Of a stretch of 64,000 nucleotides of DNA, positions 25,399 to 33,435 are shown piece by piece. The position numbers and the translations under genes were made by a program. The stretch's first letter is position 1. Each line of letters starts with the position of its first letter. Source of the stretch: Flavobacterium terrigena (GTDB taxonomy: Bacteria; Bacteroidota; Bacteroidia; Flavobacteriales; Flavobacteriaceae); assembly GCF_900108955.1 (NCBI RefSeq), contig NZ_FNYA01000002.1, positions 310,001 through 374,000 of the forward strand, given 5' to 3'. The notes under the pieces are model-generated. The model had not been told where the DNA came from, did no database searches, and saw nothing but the letters and a program-made list of their open reading frames with translations.

Positions 25399-27156
25399 CT
25401 ATATACCGGTTATATCAATAATTCTTAGGTTGTATTTTTTTATATCTTTCACACACTGCAAAACCGAATATTTTGCAATATTTGAACGACTTTGTAATAT
25501 TCTTTGCTCTAAAGTCAAGTGTTTTCTTTTTGTTCGGAACGCCATAACAAATACAATTTCTTTCTTACTTTTAAATTTATTAAGTAAAAAGTCCGGAGCA
25601 ATTGGAACTGTTGCTTTTTTATTAAATTCATCAGTAACTTTGTTTATGAAGTTTGATTTTTTAAAGTTATTTAAATCGTGCCAAAGACGGTCGGCCGAAA
25701 TCGTAACTTGATTAGCCAAATCTCTCATCTTTGCATCAAAACCATCTTTTACATGAACAAGATATATTTTATCATTATCTTCAAACATAATATCACATAA
25801 TTCAATATTTTCACCAAGAGATTTATCAAAAACTAAATAACCAGGTTCATTCAAATATAACTTGTTGTATGTGTCTTCATCAGGAATTGTTGAATCCCAC
25901 TTTTTTGTCAAAACGTTAGCAATAAGATTTTTTTCTACATTTTCTAAACATAAACTATTTATCTGGTCAATGAAAGTATCATCAACTCTATACCAACCAT
26001 TGTCTATTTTGAAAATTGGTCTAGCTTGATAATCAATTTCTGTTGTAAGATGATTAAAAAACATCGCTTGCGTTTTTTCAATTCCGTTGCGATAGCCAAT
26101 AATTCTAATTCCTCTGGCAAAATTTTTAAACTTTACCAAATCGGTTATGTCATCGACATTTTTATAAATATGCTCTAAACATTCATCATAAATTTTATTT
26201 CGATCTGAAACTACTGAAAAAGGCTTTTTACTTCCTCGTGACTTCATTTCAAATTTATCACATTCATAAAATTCCTGAAGTCTTGTTGGGTGGACAAAAT
26301 CAATATCTACTTTGTAAGGATTCGCACCTCTTGAAGCCGAAAACCTGTCATTTACTTCTTTTCTAATATTTTCAAACAGTATATCTTCGAAATTTGTTTC
26401 AATAAGATTGACATCTTTAATTTTTACAAATGAAGTTAATGAAACTGGAACAGAAGTCTGTTGAATGTCCTCAAGAGTCGTTAAAATTTCATGTAAATTT
26501 TCAAAGTCTATTTTAATTTTCAAAAAAAAATACGAACCAATTTCAAGATAGTTTAAGTCCTTTTTAAATACTAGATAAGGAAACAACGTATCTTTTAAAT
26601 GAGTACCTAAAATCACAACTATTTTAGTTGGTATTTCTGTTAAATCTAAAACATCTAATAGTGTTTGTTCTTTTCGGTAAATTTCTTTTTGTTCGGTTAA
26701 ATTTCCAGTTATACCTCTAACTGTCAAAGAAATAACAATATCTTCACTTTTTATCGCCATGTATTCATACATTTCAATGCCAAAGCGATCATTGATAAAT
26801 CTTTTTATAACACGTATTCCAGTTCCACCAACAACTGCATATACATTTTTTCCAATTGAAGCAAATAAAACAAATGAGAGTTGTTGAATGTCAAAATCTC
26901 CTTGAGCTATTTGTTTTGGAAGAAATCTTCTCCAATACGAATCCTTTATTGATTCGTTATAAGTATAAGTTTGATAAACTGCGTCACCTTTACTTAAACT
27001 TGGTAATGCTTTACCTCGGTCTGCATATTTCTCAACTTTTACTCGATGTGCATCAACTATATAATCAATAACATTTTTATTAGATTTACCGCGTAACTCA
27101 TATTGAGATTTATCTATTTGAAATATTTTAATCTCGGAAAATACTTTTTCTTCCAT
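25399..27156 (-). CDS. TIGR04141/DUF6119-like sporadic protein (585 aa)
   Basis: The segment QQLSFVLFASIGKNVYAVVGG, then IRVIKRFINDRFGIEMYE matches the start of the family known as sporadically distributed TIGR04141 (DUF6119). The C-terminal part continues the pattern with VDDTFIDQINSLC and FEDNDKIYLVHVKDG, then DGFDAKMRDLANQVTISADRL. The family is patchy and often found among defence genes; its biochemical role is unknown. There is no signal peptide. It is flanked on both sides by attC-like sequences, so it can be viewed as a one-gene cassette. Confidence 0.72.
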   Translation of the reverse strand: MEEKVFSEIKIFQIDKSQYELRGKSNKNVIDYIVDAHRVKVEKYADRGKALPSLSKGDAVYQTYTYNESIKDSYWRRFLPKQIAQGDFDIQQLSFVLFASIGKNVYAVVGGTGIRVIKRFINDRFGIEMYEYMAIKSEDIVISLTVRGITGNLTEQKEIYRKEQTLLDVLDLTEIPTKIVVILGTHLKDTLFPYLVFKKDLNYLEIGSYFFLKIKIDFENLHEILTTLEDIQQTSVPVSLTSFVKIKDVNLIETNFEDILFENIRKEVNDRFSASRGANPYKVDIDFVHPTRLQEFYECDKFEMKSRGSKKPFSVVSDRNKIYDECLEHIYKNVDDITDLVKFKNFARGIRIIGYRNGIEKTQAMFFNHLTTEIDYQARPIFKIDNGWYRVDDTFIDQINSLCLENVEKNLIANVLTKKWDSTIPDEDTYNKLYLNEPGYLVFDKSLGENIELCDIMFEDNDKIYLVHVKDGFDAKMRDLANQVTISADRLWHDLNNFKKSNFINKVTDEFNKKATVPIAPDFLLNKFKSKKEIVFVMAFRTKRKHLTLEQRILQSRSNIAKYSVLQCVKDIKKYNLRIIDITGI

Positions 27157-27192
27157 AAATTGGTTTTATATAAAGTTGGTTTGGAAATAATT

Positions 27193-27312
27193 ACAGAAAC
27201 GTTCCACGACTTGGTACAATAGCGGCAGCCTGAACGATTATTTTTTTTTTAATATACGATTTTCCAACGGAAAATCGGAATGTGATTTAAGGTATTTTAA
27301 ACATTGTTGGAC
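27193..27312 (-). repeat. attC-like intergenic copy E
   Basis: The outer part (27193-27240) has the family pattern AAACGTTCC-ACGACTTGG-TACAATAGCGGCAGCC; 27213-27230 matches copy C at 14 of 18. The middle carries a perfect 9-bp hairpin, CGATTTTCC (27257-27265) and GGAAAATCG (27269-27277). The gene-proximal end has GTTGGAC at 27306-27312, which on the minus strand is GTCCAAC and fits the attC R'' box RYYYAAC. It separates the kinase gene from the TIGR04141-like gene. Confidence 0.6.
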
Positions 27313-27322
27313 ATAGTTATAA

Positions 27323-28429
27323 TTAAAAAGGCAAATCCTCATATCTTTCAATATTGTCTAACCTTTGCCAAAGATTATTCAAAATTACTTTGCGTTTATC
27401 TTCTGAAGACAACTTAAGTAATTTTACGAAACTATTTAAAACAGTAATCTTAAATGCTTTTTTTCTATAAATACGAAAAGGTCCTTTTAAGAATATCTTA
27501 GATAATTTTGAATTATCTTGAAGCACATCTTCTAACATAGAGTTTTTATAAAGTTCTTCAAGTTTTTTGACAATTAAATCAACATCGTCGTCGTAATCTG
27601 TACTAGATTCTATTGTGTCAATCAATGGCAAAAAAGCATCTGCAAAAGTTTGGTATACCTTTATTTCTCGGGGTAAAAAATTTAAATCCGATGAGGAACT
27701 ACTTATAATTTCACGATAAACATCAAAAAAAGAATTTATTCTATTATGATATTCAGAAATTATCATTTTATCTAATGTTGGCTTAAATCTAAAATTGATA
27801 TTACCAATTGAATTAATTATGTCATCAAACAACTTTCCAACAAAATACAAGTCAGTTTTATGGTCATACTTTTCTTCATTGAATTCATTTGGTGTTGAAT
27901 AACGCCAGTTAAGCGTAATACTTTTCTCTCCATCATCGAAGTTAATCTTTTTTCCAAAACCAAAGTCAATAATTTTCACAACACCATCGTTTGTTACTAT
28001 TATATTTTCCGGTCTGATATCACGATGCAAAATATGCTTCTCCTCCAAATATCTAAATCCTGTTATTACCTGCAAAAAAACAACTACTAATTTGTCAGGA
28101 TTTTGTTGAAGATACTTATCAATTGCAATTCCATCAATAAACTCCATTAAAATGTAACCCGTAACATCTTCAGAATACAAATAGTAATTAAAGACACGAA
28201 CAATATTCCTGTGATTTATTAAAAAAAGTAGCTTAATTTCATTCTTAAAGTTATCAAAATATAAATCCTTATCATTTTCATAGAACGGTGAATATTTTTT
28301 ACAAACAAAAATTTCTTCGATATTTTCATCTTTCATTAAAATAGTTCTTCCAGTTCCTCCTTGTCCAAGTTCTCTAATAAACTTAAAATCTTTGGACTGT
28401 AAAAATATGATAGGATCATTTTCTTTCAT
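27323..28429 (-). CDS. Serine/threonine protein kinase (368 aa)
   Basis: This is a eukaryote-like kinase in residues about 14-210: glycine loop RELGQGGTGRTIL, ATP-site Lys in IFVCKKYSPF, catalytic HRDIRPENIIV, and IDFGFGKKI (DFG). The C-terminal 150 residues are helical and of unknown function. There is no membrane segment. Kinases of this kind occur as single defence or signalling genes in bacteria; here the surroundings (PutAbiC-like, Mrr-like, Kiwa) suggest a defence role, but no partner is fused or overlapping. The copies D and E of the intergenic family flank it. Confidence 0.88.
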   Translation of the reverse strand: MKENDPIIFLQSKDFKFIRELGQGGTGRTILMKDENIEEIFVCKKYSPFYENDKDLYFDNFKNEIKLLFLINHRNIVRVFNYYLYSEDVTGYILMEFIDGIAIDKYLQQNPDKLVVVFLQVITGFRYLEEKHILHRDIRPENIIVTNDGVVKIIDFGFGKKINFDDGEKSITLNWRYSTPNEFNEEKYDHKTDLYFVGKLFDDIINSIGNINFRFKPTLDKMIISEYHNRINSFFDVYREIISSSSSDLNFLPREIKVYQTFADAFLPLIDTIESSTDYDDDVDLIVKKLEELYKNSMLEDVLQDNSKLSKIFLKGPFRIYRKKAFKITVLNSFVKLLKLSSEDKRKVILNNLWQRLDNIERYEDLPF

Positions 28430-28459
28430 AAATTGTATCTCTTAAAAATTACTTCAAAC

Positions 28460-28580
28460 ATCCAACCAGCTGTGAGCTGTGAGGATTTTTTATTACTTAT
28501 TTATTTTGTTACTCAGTCAAACACACAAAAAGCTAGTCCTATTATAAGCCGAAACCTCACTTGCTCAAAATTGTTGTGAG
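28460..28580 (-). repeat. attC-like intergenic copy D
   Basis: TGAGCTGTGAGG (28473-28484) and CCTCACTTGCTCA (28555-28567) form a stem interrupted by one extra base, the extrahelical-base feature typical of attC sites. ATCCAAC at 28460-28466 reads GTTGGAT on the minus strand and fits the R' box GTTRRRY. The opposite box is not conserved (GTTGTGAG near 28573). It lies between the DUF6414-like gene and the kinase. Its primary sequence differs from copies A, B, C and E. Confidence 0.55.
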
Positions 28581-28598
28581 CAACTGTATTTATATCAT

Positions 28599-29483
28599 TT
28601 AAGTAAAAATTGCTATAGGAATTAATTGAATTACTGGACCTTCAATTTTTGTTTCAATAAGTTGATTTTGTAATCCAAATTCTTCCAATTGAGCAAAACC
28701 TGAGAACATTTGGTCTATCATATCTTGATTTAGTTTACTAAGGCTTGTTTTCCTTAATAAATTTACATCACCTTCATCCTTAGTTTTAATTATTCTTGTA
28801 ATCTTTCCAAGAACTGAAAAATGACCATCTGCAATATCTGCCAAAGAAAGTTCTCCCATAAAACCTTTATCAAGTGTTAAAACTACTTGTAAATTTTCAT
28901 CGGAAGTATAAACTCCAACTAAATCTAAACTACCTTCATCTTTTAATTGATTCAGTAATGAATCAATTTGGTTTAGTATTTTTTGATTAGGACTTTCTTC
29001 TATTTTACCATGATTTTTATTGACTGGTGTTGTTTTCTTTTCCTCGAACGAAATTGCAATTTTCATTAATGAATGAAATCCTTCTAATACGTCAATTATA
29101 GGATTTTTTCTTAGAGATAATTGTATCTCTATAAATTTTCCTGTTTCCGCATTTAGAAAATCTTCTTTAACAATCATATTTTCTGAATGAAGAAAAGTTC
29201 TCATTTTTGAAAATAATGAATTAGGTGTATGAATTTTTTCTTTTGAAGTTTCATGGTTTGAGTTATTAGTGTTTTCTAAACTGGTATCTGCAGAAAGACC
29301 AAACTTTAAAAATGCAAACACATTACTTATTCCAATTTCTCCCTTTAGATTATCTTTGTCTGAATTAATTTCAGATTGTCCAGTTTTTATTGTTTCAACT
29401 TGACTAAAACCATCTTCAATTATTGCTAGTAAATCAAATACATATTTTTGATTTAAGTATATTGGTAACGTATATTTATCCAT
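28599..29483 (-). CDS. DUF6414-like protein (294 aa)
   Basis: The start LPIYLNQKYVFDLLAIIEDGFSQV, with a later glycine-rich strand and helix pattern, fits what I associate with DUF6414, a family of unknown function found in defence neighbourhoods. A charged, Asn/Glu-rich linker (about residues 80-95) and a long C-terminal beta-rich part follow. There is no membrane segment. It is a single gene between attC-like copies C and D. The family name is given with moderate confidence. Confidence 0.6.
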   Translation of the reverse strand: MDKYTLPIYLNQKYVFDLLAIIEDGFSQVETIKTGQSEINSDKDNLKGEIGISNVFAFLKFGLSADTSLENTNNSNHETSKEKIHTPNSLFSKMRTFLHSENMIVKEDFLNAETGKFIEIQLSLRKNPIIDVLEGFHSLMKIAISFEEKKTTPVNKNHGKIEESPNQKILNQIDSLLNQLKDEGSLDLVGVYTSDENLQVVLTLDKGFMGELSLADIADGHFSVLGKITRIIKTKDEGDVNLLRKTSLSKLNQDMIDQMFSGFAQLEEFGLQNQLIETKIEGPVIQLIPIAIFT

Positions 29484-29504
29484 GTTTTTTTTTTGTATTG
29501 TTGC

Positions 29505-29636
29505 TAAAGTTTCGTGACCTGGTGCAATAGCGACTGCGTGAAATATTATATTCTTGTTAATAAAGATTTTCCATCGGGAAATATAATGTGATTTTTTTAT
29601 GAAATTGTAGCTATTGTGGTAAACTGATGTTAAGGC
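29505..29636 (-). repeat. attC-like intergenic copy C
   Basis: CAATAGCGAC (29525-29534) and GTAGCTATTG (29607-29616) pair at 9 of 10 bases. Positions 29521-29538 match copy E (27213-27230) at 14 of 18. A central TTTCC-ATCG-GGAAA hairpin parallels the 9-bp hairpin of copy E. GTTAAGGC at 29629-29636 ends it next to the stop of the 220-aa gene, like GTTAGGC in copy A. It separates that gene from the DUF6414-like gene. Confidence 0.6.
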
Positions 29637-29642
29637 AGAATG

Positions 29643-30305
29643 TTAAACAAATGATGAAATGAACTTTTCTATAAAAACAATCACTTTTCCAAAATTGTAC
29701 ACTTGTTCGGCTCTTGATTTTACAGTTTTTATAGTTTTTACAGAGTCAATTTCATTTTTTATAAGTGTAAAAATCTCTGGATAGTTTTGCTTGTTTTCCG
29801 TAGCTATTTGCTTAATTACAGAGACATTTTTTTGTACTAAGTTTTCAATTTCAAGAAATGCTTTTTCAGTTGTTCTTTCTGTTAAAGAACAAAAAAAGAA
29901 ATCAATTATTTCTTTATTTTTTATTTGAAAAAACAAAATCGCTGGCGTTGAAATTGTTTCTTCAAGTTTGAATTCTTGAATTAGAAAATCATTCATTTCT
30001 CTTGTCATGTCTCTTACCAACCGTTCCTCTCCAAGAAATTTAACTCTCTTGTTTTTTTCAGGAGTAAGATGAAGATAAAAAATTGTTAGATTGTTACCTG
30101 ATATTTCGTCTAAAGCATTGAAATAATTTCTGTCTTCAAGTACTTTTGTAATTTCAGGATTTGTAAAATCATGAATTATAAATACAAATGAACTTGCGTT
30201 TCCATTTTTCTGATGTTCAGTGCAAATTTCTTTAAATGTTTTCACAAAACTTTCTACGGAAATTCCTTCACCTGTTCTGAGTCTGTCAATGTAGATTGGA
30301 AACAT
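29643..30305 (-). CDS. Hypothetical protein (220 aa)
   Basis: I do not recognise a family. The sequence has an alpha/beta pattern (SFVFIIHDFTNPEITKVL, LTIFYLHLTPEKNKRV, TPAILFFQIKNKEIIDFFF) suggesting a Rossmann-like or flavodoxin-like core, then a helical C-terminus. There is no signal peptide or membrane segment. It is a single-gene unit flanked by attC-like copies B and C among defence genes, so a defence role is a guess from context. Confidence 0.55.
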   Translation of the reverse strand: MFPIYIDRLRTGEGISVESFVKTFKEICTEHQKNGNASSFVFIIHDFTNPEITKVLEDRNYFNALDEISGNNLTIFYLHLTPEKNKRVKFLGEERLVRDMTREMNDFLIQEFKLEETISTPAILFFQIKNKEIIDFFFCSLTERTTEKAFLEIENLVQKNVSVIKQIATENKQNYPEIFTLIKNEIDSVKTIKTVKSRAEQVYNFGKVIVFIEKFISSFV

Positions 30306-30349
30306 ATCTTAATTATTGAATGTTATATTAAAACTATAGTTGTGTCATA

Positions 30350-30398
30350 TTATCGCAAACGTTCAGCGGCTTTGCGCAGTATCAGCTGCGCGAACGAT
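30350..30398 (-). repeat. attC-like intergenic copy B (short)
   Basis: Positions 30354-30400 read AAACGTTCAGCGGCTTTGCGC and end in GCGCGAACGATTTAT, matching the outer part of copies A and E (AACGTTCC..CG.CTTGG, then GAACGATT). An internal hairpin is GCGCAG (30374-30379) and CTGCGC (30386-30391). The middle and gene-proximal end seen in A, C and E are missing. The stop codon of the Mrr-like gene at 30399 lies inside the repeat, so the gene seems to have been joined to a truncated copy. Confidence 0.5.
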
Positions 30399-31253
30399 TT
30401 ATTTCTTATTTTCTTTGATTAAACCGCTCTCAGAAAATGTAAATGTTCGTTCATTAAAAATTGATTTCATAATTAACCAAACTTCGTCAACTAGTGTGAT
30501 TTTTAAGTTTTTACTGTTATCAATTTCTCTTAATTGTCCAGTGAAAGTTATTCCATTTATTTTTAAAGATTCCTTAGTCTCTCTATTATATAAAATTCCG
30601 TTTGGAATTTCATAATATTTAGTAAGCTTTTCAGTTTTTTTGTTTTCTGGGTTTTCTTCCTTTCGGAATTCCGTCATATAAGTAATCAAAGGCTTATAAC
30701 TTTCATCTTCTCTAATTACTAAGAAATTGAAAAGTTCGAATTCACTTTTAAAATCTATCTTTCGATTGTTACCAATGTCAATATTTAAGATTTCAGTTCG
30801 CCGAATTGACGACTTAACATGAAGTTCCATATCTCCAAGATCTATTATTTTAGGATTCTCATTTAGGTCTTTTTCTTCTATTTCTCTTAGTTCAACTAAT
30901 TCAATATGTTTATGTTTCGCATACTCAATTCCGTCTTGTGTAAATCCATTTTTACAAACAATAATTCCTTTATTGATGCCACTGTCTTGAATAATTTCCG
31001 CCAGCTTCATTACAATGTCTTTGTTTACTTTTTGTTTCCAATACTTACATTCGATAGCGGTTAAGTAAGTATGAACTCCATCAGAAAGTGAAGTTAAAAC
31101 ATCAATTTGATGTTCAACTCCTGATTTACCAACAACTTTACAAGTGACGCCATGACCTTTTATTTTTACTCCAAACTCTTTTCCTAAAGTTTCATAGATA
31201 TACTTTGTAATTGATTCGTAGGTTTTCCAATCTAAAATTTTTTCTTGCGACAT
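30399..31253 (-). CDS. Mrr-like restriction endonuclease (284 aa)
   Basis: The N-terminal 130 residues carry the Mrr-type PD-(D/E)xK site: D in EHQIDVLTSLSDG and E-C-K in YLTAIECKYWKQKV, followed by KGIIVCKNGFTQDGIEYAK, the typical helix after the core. The C-terminal half is beta-rich and lacks a named domain. Mrr-like nucleases cut modified or foreign DNA; here no methylase gene is near, which fits a modification-dependent or stand-alone nuclease. It is a single gene between attC-like copies A and B. Confidence 0.8.
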   Translation of the reverse strand: MSQEKILDWKTYESITKYIYETLGKEFGVKIKGHGVTCKVVGKSGVEHQIDVLTSLSDGVHTYLTAIECKYWKQKVNKDIVMKLAEIIQDSGINKGIIVCKNGFTQDGIEYAKHKHIELVELREIEEKDLNENPKIIDLGDMELHVKSSIRRTEILNIDIGNNRKIDFKSEFELFNFLVIREDESYKPLITYMTEFRKEENPENKKTEKLTKYYEIPNGILYNRETKESLKINGITFTGQLREIDNSKNLKITLVDEVWLIMKSIFNERTFTFSESGLIKENKK

Positions 31254-31290
31254 CTGACTTTATTTTTAGTGGAATGTTGATAATATCGTA

Positions 31291-31420
31291 GGAACGTTCC
31301 GGCGCTTGGCGAGGTTGCGAACTTCGGAACTAGTTGTTTTCTTTTAAAGATAAAATTCCTTGCGAAATGTAAACGTGAATTCACTACAAAATTCGCAATC
31401 TCGCCAAACGCCTGTTAGGC
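31291..31420 (-). repeat. attC-like intergenic copy A
   Basis: A 21-nt arm at 31301-31321 and its inverted copy at 31392-31412 agree at 19 of 21 positions (core GGCGAG.TTGCGAA), with a 70-nt loop. GTTAGGC at 31414-31420 reads GCCTAAC on the minus strand, a perfect R'' box (RYYYAAC), and lies 8 bp past the kwaB stop. The other end is GGAACGTTCC (31291-31300), which keeps GTT but not the full R' box. It is the best-preserved copy of the family. Confidence 0.65.
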
Positions 31421-31427
31421 GATGTTT

Positions 31428-32444
31428 TTATTCTGTTTGTATTTTACCCGCATAAGTTCCATATGGCTTTCCTGAATAATCTCCCGTTTTAAAGAAATCA
31501 CACAATAATTTTATTACATTGTCTATATCTTCGGGTTTTTCAAACTGTATTTTTCCATCTTTTACGTTGATTGGAGCTTTCTTTTTTATTCCTAATTTTT
31601 CCAATTGTTTTAATTTTTTTGGATTAAGAGAAGAAAGATTTCCAAGTTTCTCTAGTTTCATTAGTTTTTTATGTATTTCAGCTTTATTTTCTATTTTTAC
31701 TTTAAGTTGTGTTATATCTCCAAAACATTCGTGGTTAGACATTGTGGTTGCTATTTCTTCCGCTCTTTTCTTATATTCTTCTTGTAATCCAACAAGTTGC
31801 TCAAAAAAGTACTTTTTTAGAACATAAAAAGTTTCTTCATAAAAAATACAATCAATTTGTTTATCAAGATAAACAGTGTCACTTTTTAGTAATGACAAAG
31901 TATTAGTATTTGTATCAAAATAAGTTCTAATTTGTTGACTAATACTTTTTTTATTTCCATCATTTTCTTTGTCAATTCCAACTTTTCCAGGTGAAATTTT
32001 TCTAAAAGTATAAAATGACTTTTCACTATCAATTTCAAATTCAACAGAGTAAGCCCATAATGTTTCATCTTGTAATATATCATTCAAGTCAGTTATTTTT
32101 TGCGGACTATGATTTAATTGATTGTAAACTACATCAGAAAATGAACCAACCTTATTTTCCATTTGATATGTAAACAAATGTTCAGTTTCATCTGCAATTA
32201 CATCATAATCCATAAAATGGAGTTCTTCATTTTCTTCTATTTTAGTAAATTGTTTTAGCGATAAGTTATATAGATATTTTCTAACTTCGTTAGTAATTTC
32301 GATTTCATAAACTTTAAAATCAAATTTTTCAAGTACTCTTGCATTAGATTTTATTCCTTCCTTTAAAATTCTTGTAATAAAATACATTTTAAGATTTTCT
32401 TCACTCGCCTTGTTTATTATGTCAATAAGTATTGTTTTATCCAT
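31428..32444 (-). CDS. kwaB: Kiwa protein KwaB (DUF4868, 338 aa)
   Basis: The pattern of KwaB is clear: LWAYSVEFEIDSEKSFYTFRK, SLLKSDTVYLDKQIDCIFYE, and TFYVLKKYFFEQLVGLQEEY, then a charged C-terminal part. The length is close to the usual 310-340 aa. In the Kiwa system KwaB binds DNA and blocks phage late transcription and replication after KwaA detects phage at the membrane. Its start overlaps the end of kwaA by 8 bp. An attC-like copy follows the stop at once. Confidence 0.82.
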   Translation of the reverse strand: MDKTILIDIINKASEENLKMYFITRILKEGIKSNARVLEKFDFKVYEIEITNEVRKYLYNLSLKQFTKIEENEELHFMDYDVIADETEHLFTYQMENKVGSFSDVVYNQLNHSPQKITDLNDILQDETLWAYSVEFEIDSEKSFYTFRKISPGKVGIDKENDGNKKSISQQIRTYFDTNTNTLSLLKSDTVYLDKQIDCIFYEETFYVLKKYFFEQLVGLQEEYKKRAEEIATTMSNHECFGDITQLKVKIENKAEIHKKLMKLEKLGNLSSLNPKKLKQLEKLGIKKKAPINVKDGKIQFEKPEDIDNVIKLLCDFFKTGDYSGKPYGTYAGKIQTE

Positions 32445-33033
32445 AATATATGTTTTTCGTTATTAGATTAATTTTTATTTCTTGATCTATTTCAACATCT
32501 TCATTTTGAGTGATAAATAGTCCTTTTTTGCTTTGTCCTTTTTTGCTAAAATCAATTTGATACAATGTATGAGTTATTGTTAAAATAGGATTAATAACAA
32601 TCATATTTGATTTAGTATAAATGAAGAAAATTATTATTAGAACAATAAATATTGATAAAATATCAAATAAATTATTTGTATCTTGAAAGATGAATGGCAC
32701 AATATACGTTGAAATATAACTTATACTTTCACTATTTTTATTTTCAATTCCAGTAATTTTTACTAGTTCTCCATTATTTTTTTTACTGTCAAGATTTTTT
32801 AAAAGCATTTTTAAGCCAAAAAAACCAAAAATTGAGATTATAATAAAGAAATAACTTAAACCAAATTTTTCTAATGCAGTTAATATATTTGGACTATTTA
32901 TTTTACTAAAATTTAAATACTCGAAATTCTGTTTTATTTGTCTAATTACAAGTAAACCAAATAATGGAATGTATGATGTAATAAACATCACAAACATTGT
33001 AAGATTATTTAGTGTTACTTTTTTCATTATCAA
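32437..33033 (-). CDS. kwaA: Kiwa membrane protein KwaA (198 aa)
   Basis: It has two N-terminal membrane segments (TMFVMFITSYIPLFGLLVI and FFIIISIFGFFGLKMLL), a SYISTYIVPFIF segment, a fourth at ILSIFIVLIIIFFIY, and a soluble tail. Size and topology fit KwaA, the inner-membrane sensor of Kiwa. kwaB overlaps its end by 8 bp. An alternative start 6 bp downstream (MKKVTL, 33027) is equally good. The recognition relies mainly on the paired KwaB and the topology. Confidence 0.72.
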   Translation of the reverse strand: MIMKKVTLNNLTMFVMFITSYIPLFGLLVIRQIKQNFEYLNFSKINSPNILTALEKFGLSYFFIIISIFGFFGLKMLLKNLDSKKNNGELVKITGIENKNSESISYISTYIVPFIFQDTNNLFDILSIFIVLIIIFFIYTKSNMIVINPILTITHTLYQIDFSKKGQSKKGLFITQNEDVEIDQEIKINLITKNIYYG

Positions 33034-33061
33034 TTTTTTTGTGGATTTTCGGTAAAATGTT

Positions 33062-33104
33062 GTCTAACTTGCATATACTCACCACTCAAAGATAACAATT
33101 CTAA
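33062..33104. repeat. Toxin-gene remnant next to an attC-like box
   Basis: 33077-33104 matches 34221-34248, inside the toxin gene, at 27 of 28 bases; homology reaches back to about 33071 with a small gap. It lies downstream of the immunity-type gene and has no open frame. Next to it, 33062-33068 (GTCTAAC) reads GTTAGAC on the minus strand, a perfect attC R' box (GTTRRRY). So the end of the toxin locus and the start of the cassette block meet here. Confidence 0.6.
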
Positions 33105-33142
33105 TTACCTCAAAAAAACACCCTTAGGGAGTGGTTTGAAAA

Positions 33143-33433
33143 TTAATCTTTTGATATTATATTACCATTCCCATCCTTTGTTAAATAATATTTTCTTGCT
33201 CTTCCAAAATCAAATACTGATATTTCTGTTGGATTTCCTTCTGAATCAAATACTGTCGTAATTAAACCCGGTTGTTCTCCAAATTGACTATGTTTAGTTC
33301 TAATAAAACAAATCCAGCCATTTTTTTCTTTGCGAATATCAAATGTTCTATCTTCGATTATATCTTTTTTCAACTTTGGAAAGGTATCTAATAACACTTC
33401 CATTGTCGCTTTTATCTCTTCTTTCGTTATCAT
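33143..33433 (-). CDS. Putative immunity protein (96 aa)
   Basis: This is a small acidic-to-neutral, beta-rich protein (GWICFIRTKHSQFGEQPGL, then ISVFDFGRARKYYLTKDGNG) without signal peptide or membrane segment. It begins 2 bp after the toxin stop codon on the same strand. Position and size are those of immunity genes in polymorphic toxin loci, which neutralise the toxin in the producer. The family is not recognised, so the role is inferred from position. Confidence 0.6.
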   Translation of the reverse strand: MITKEEIKATMEVLLDTFPKLKKDIIEDRTFDIRKEKNGWICFIRTKHSQFGEQPGLITTVFDSEGNPTEISVFDFGRARKYYLTKDGNGNIISKD

Positions 33434-33435
33434 GA

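Noticed and set aside
25288..31420. The intergenic repeats as simple terminators
   Set aside because: Some contain T-runs, but shared outer boxes, length over 100 bp and long imperfect arms exceed what terminators need. This remains an alternative for the shorter copy B.
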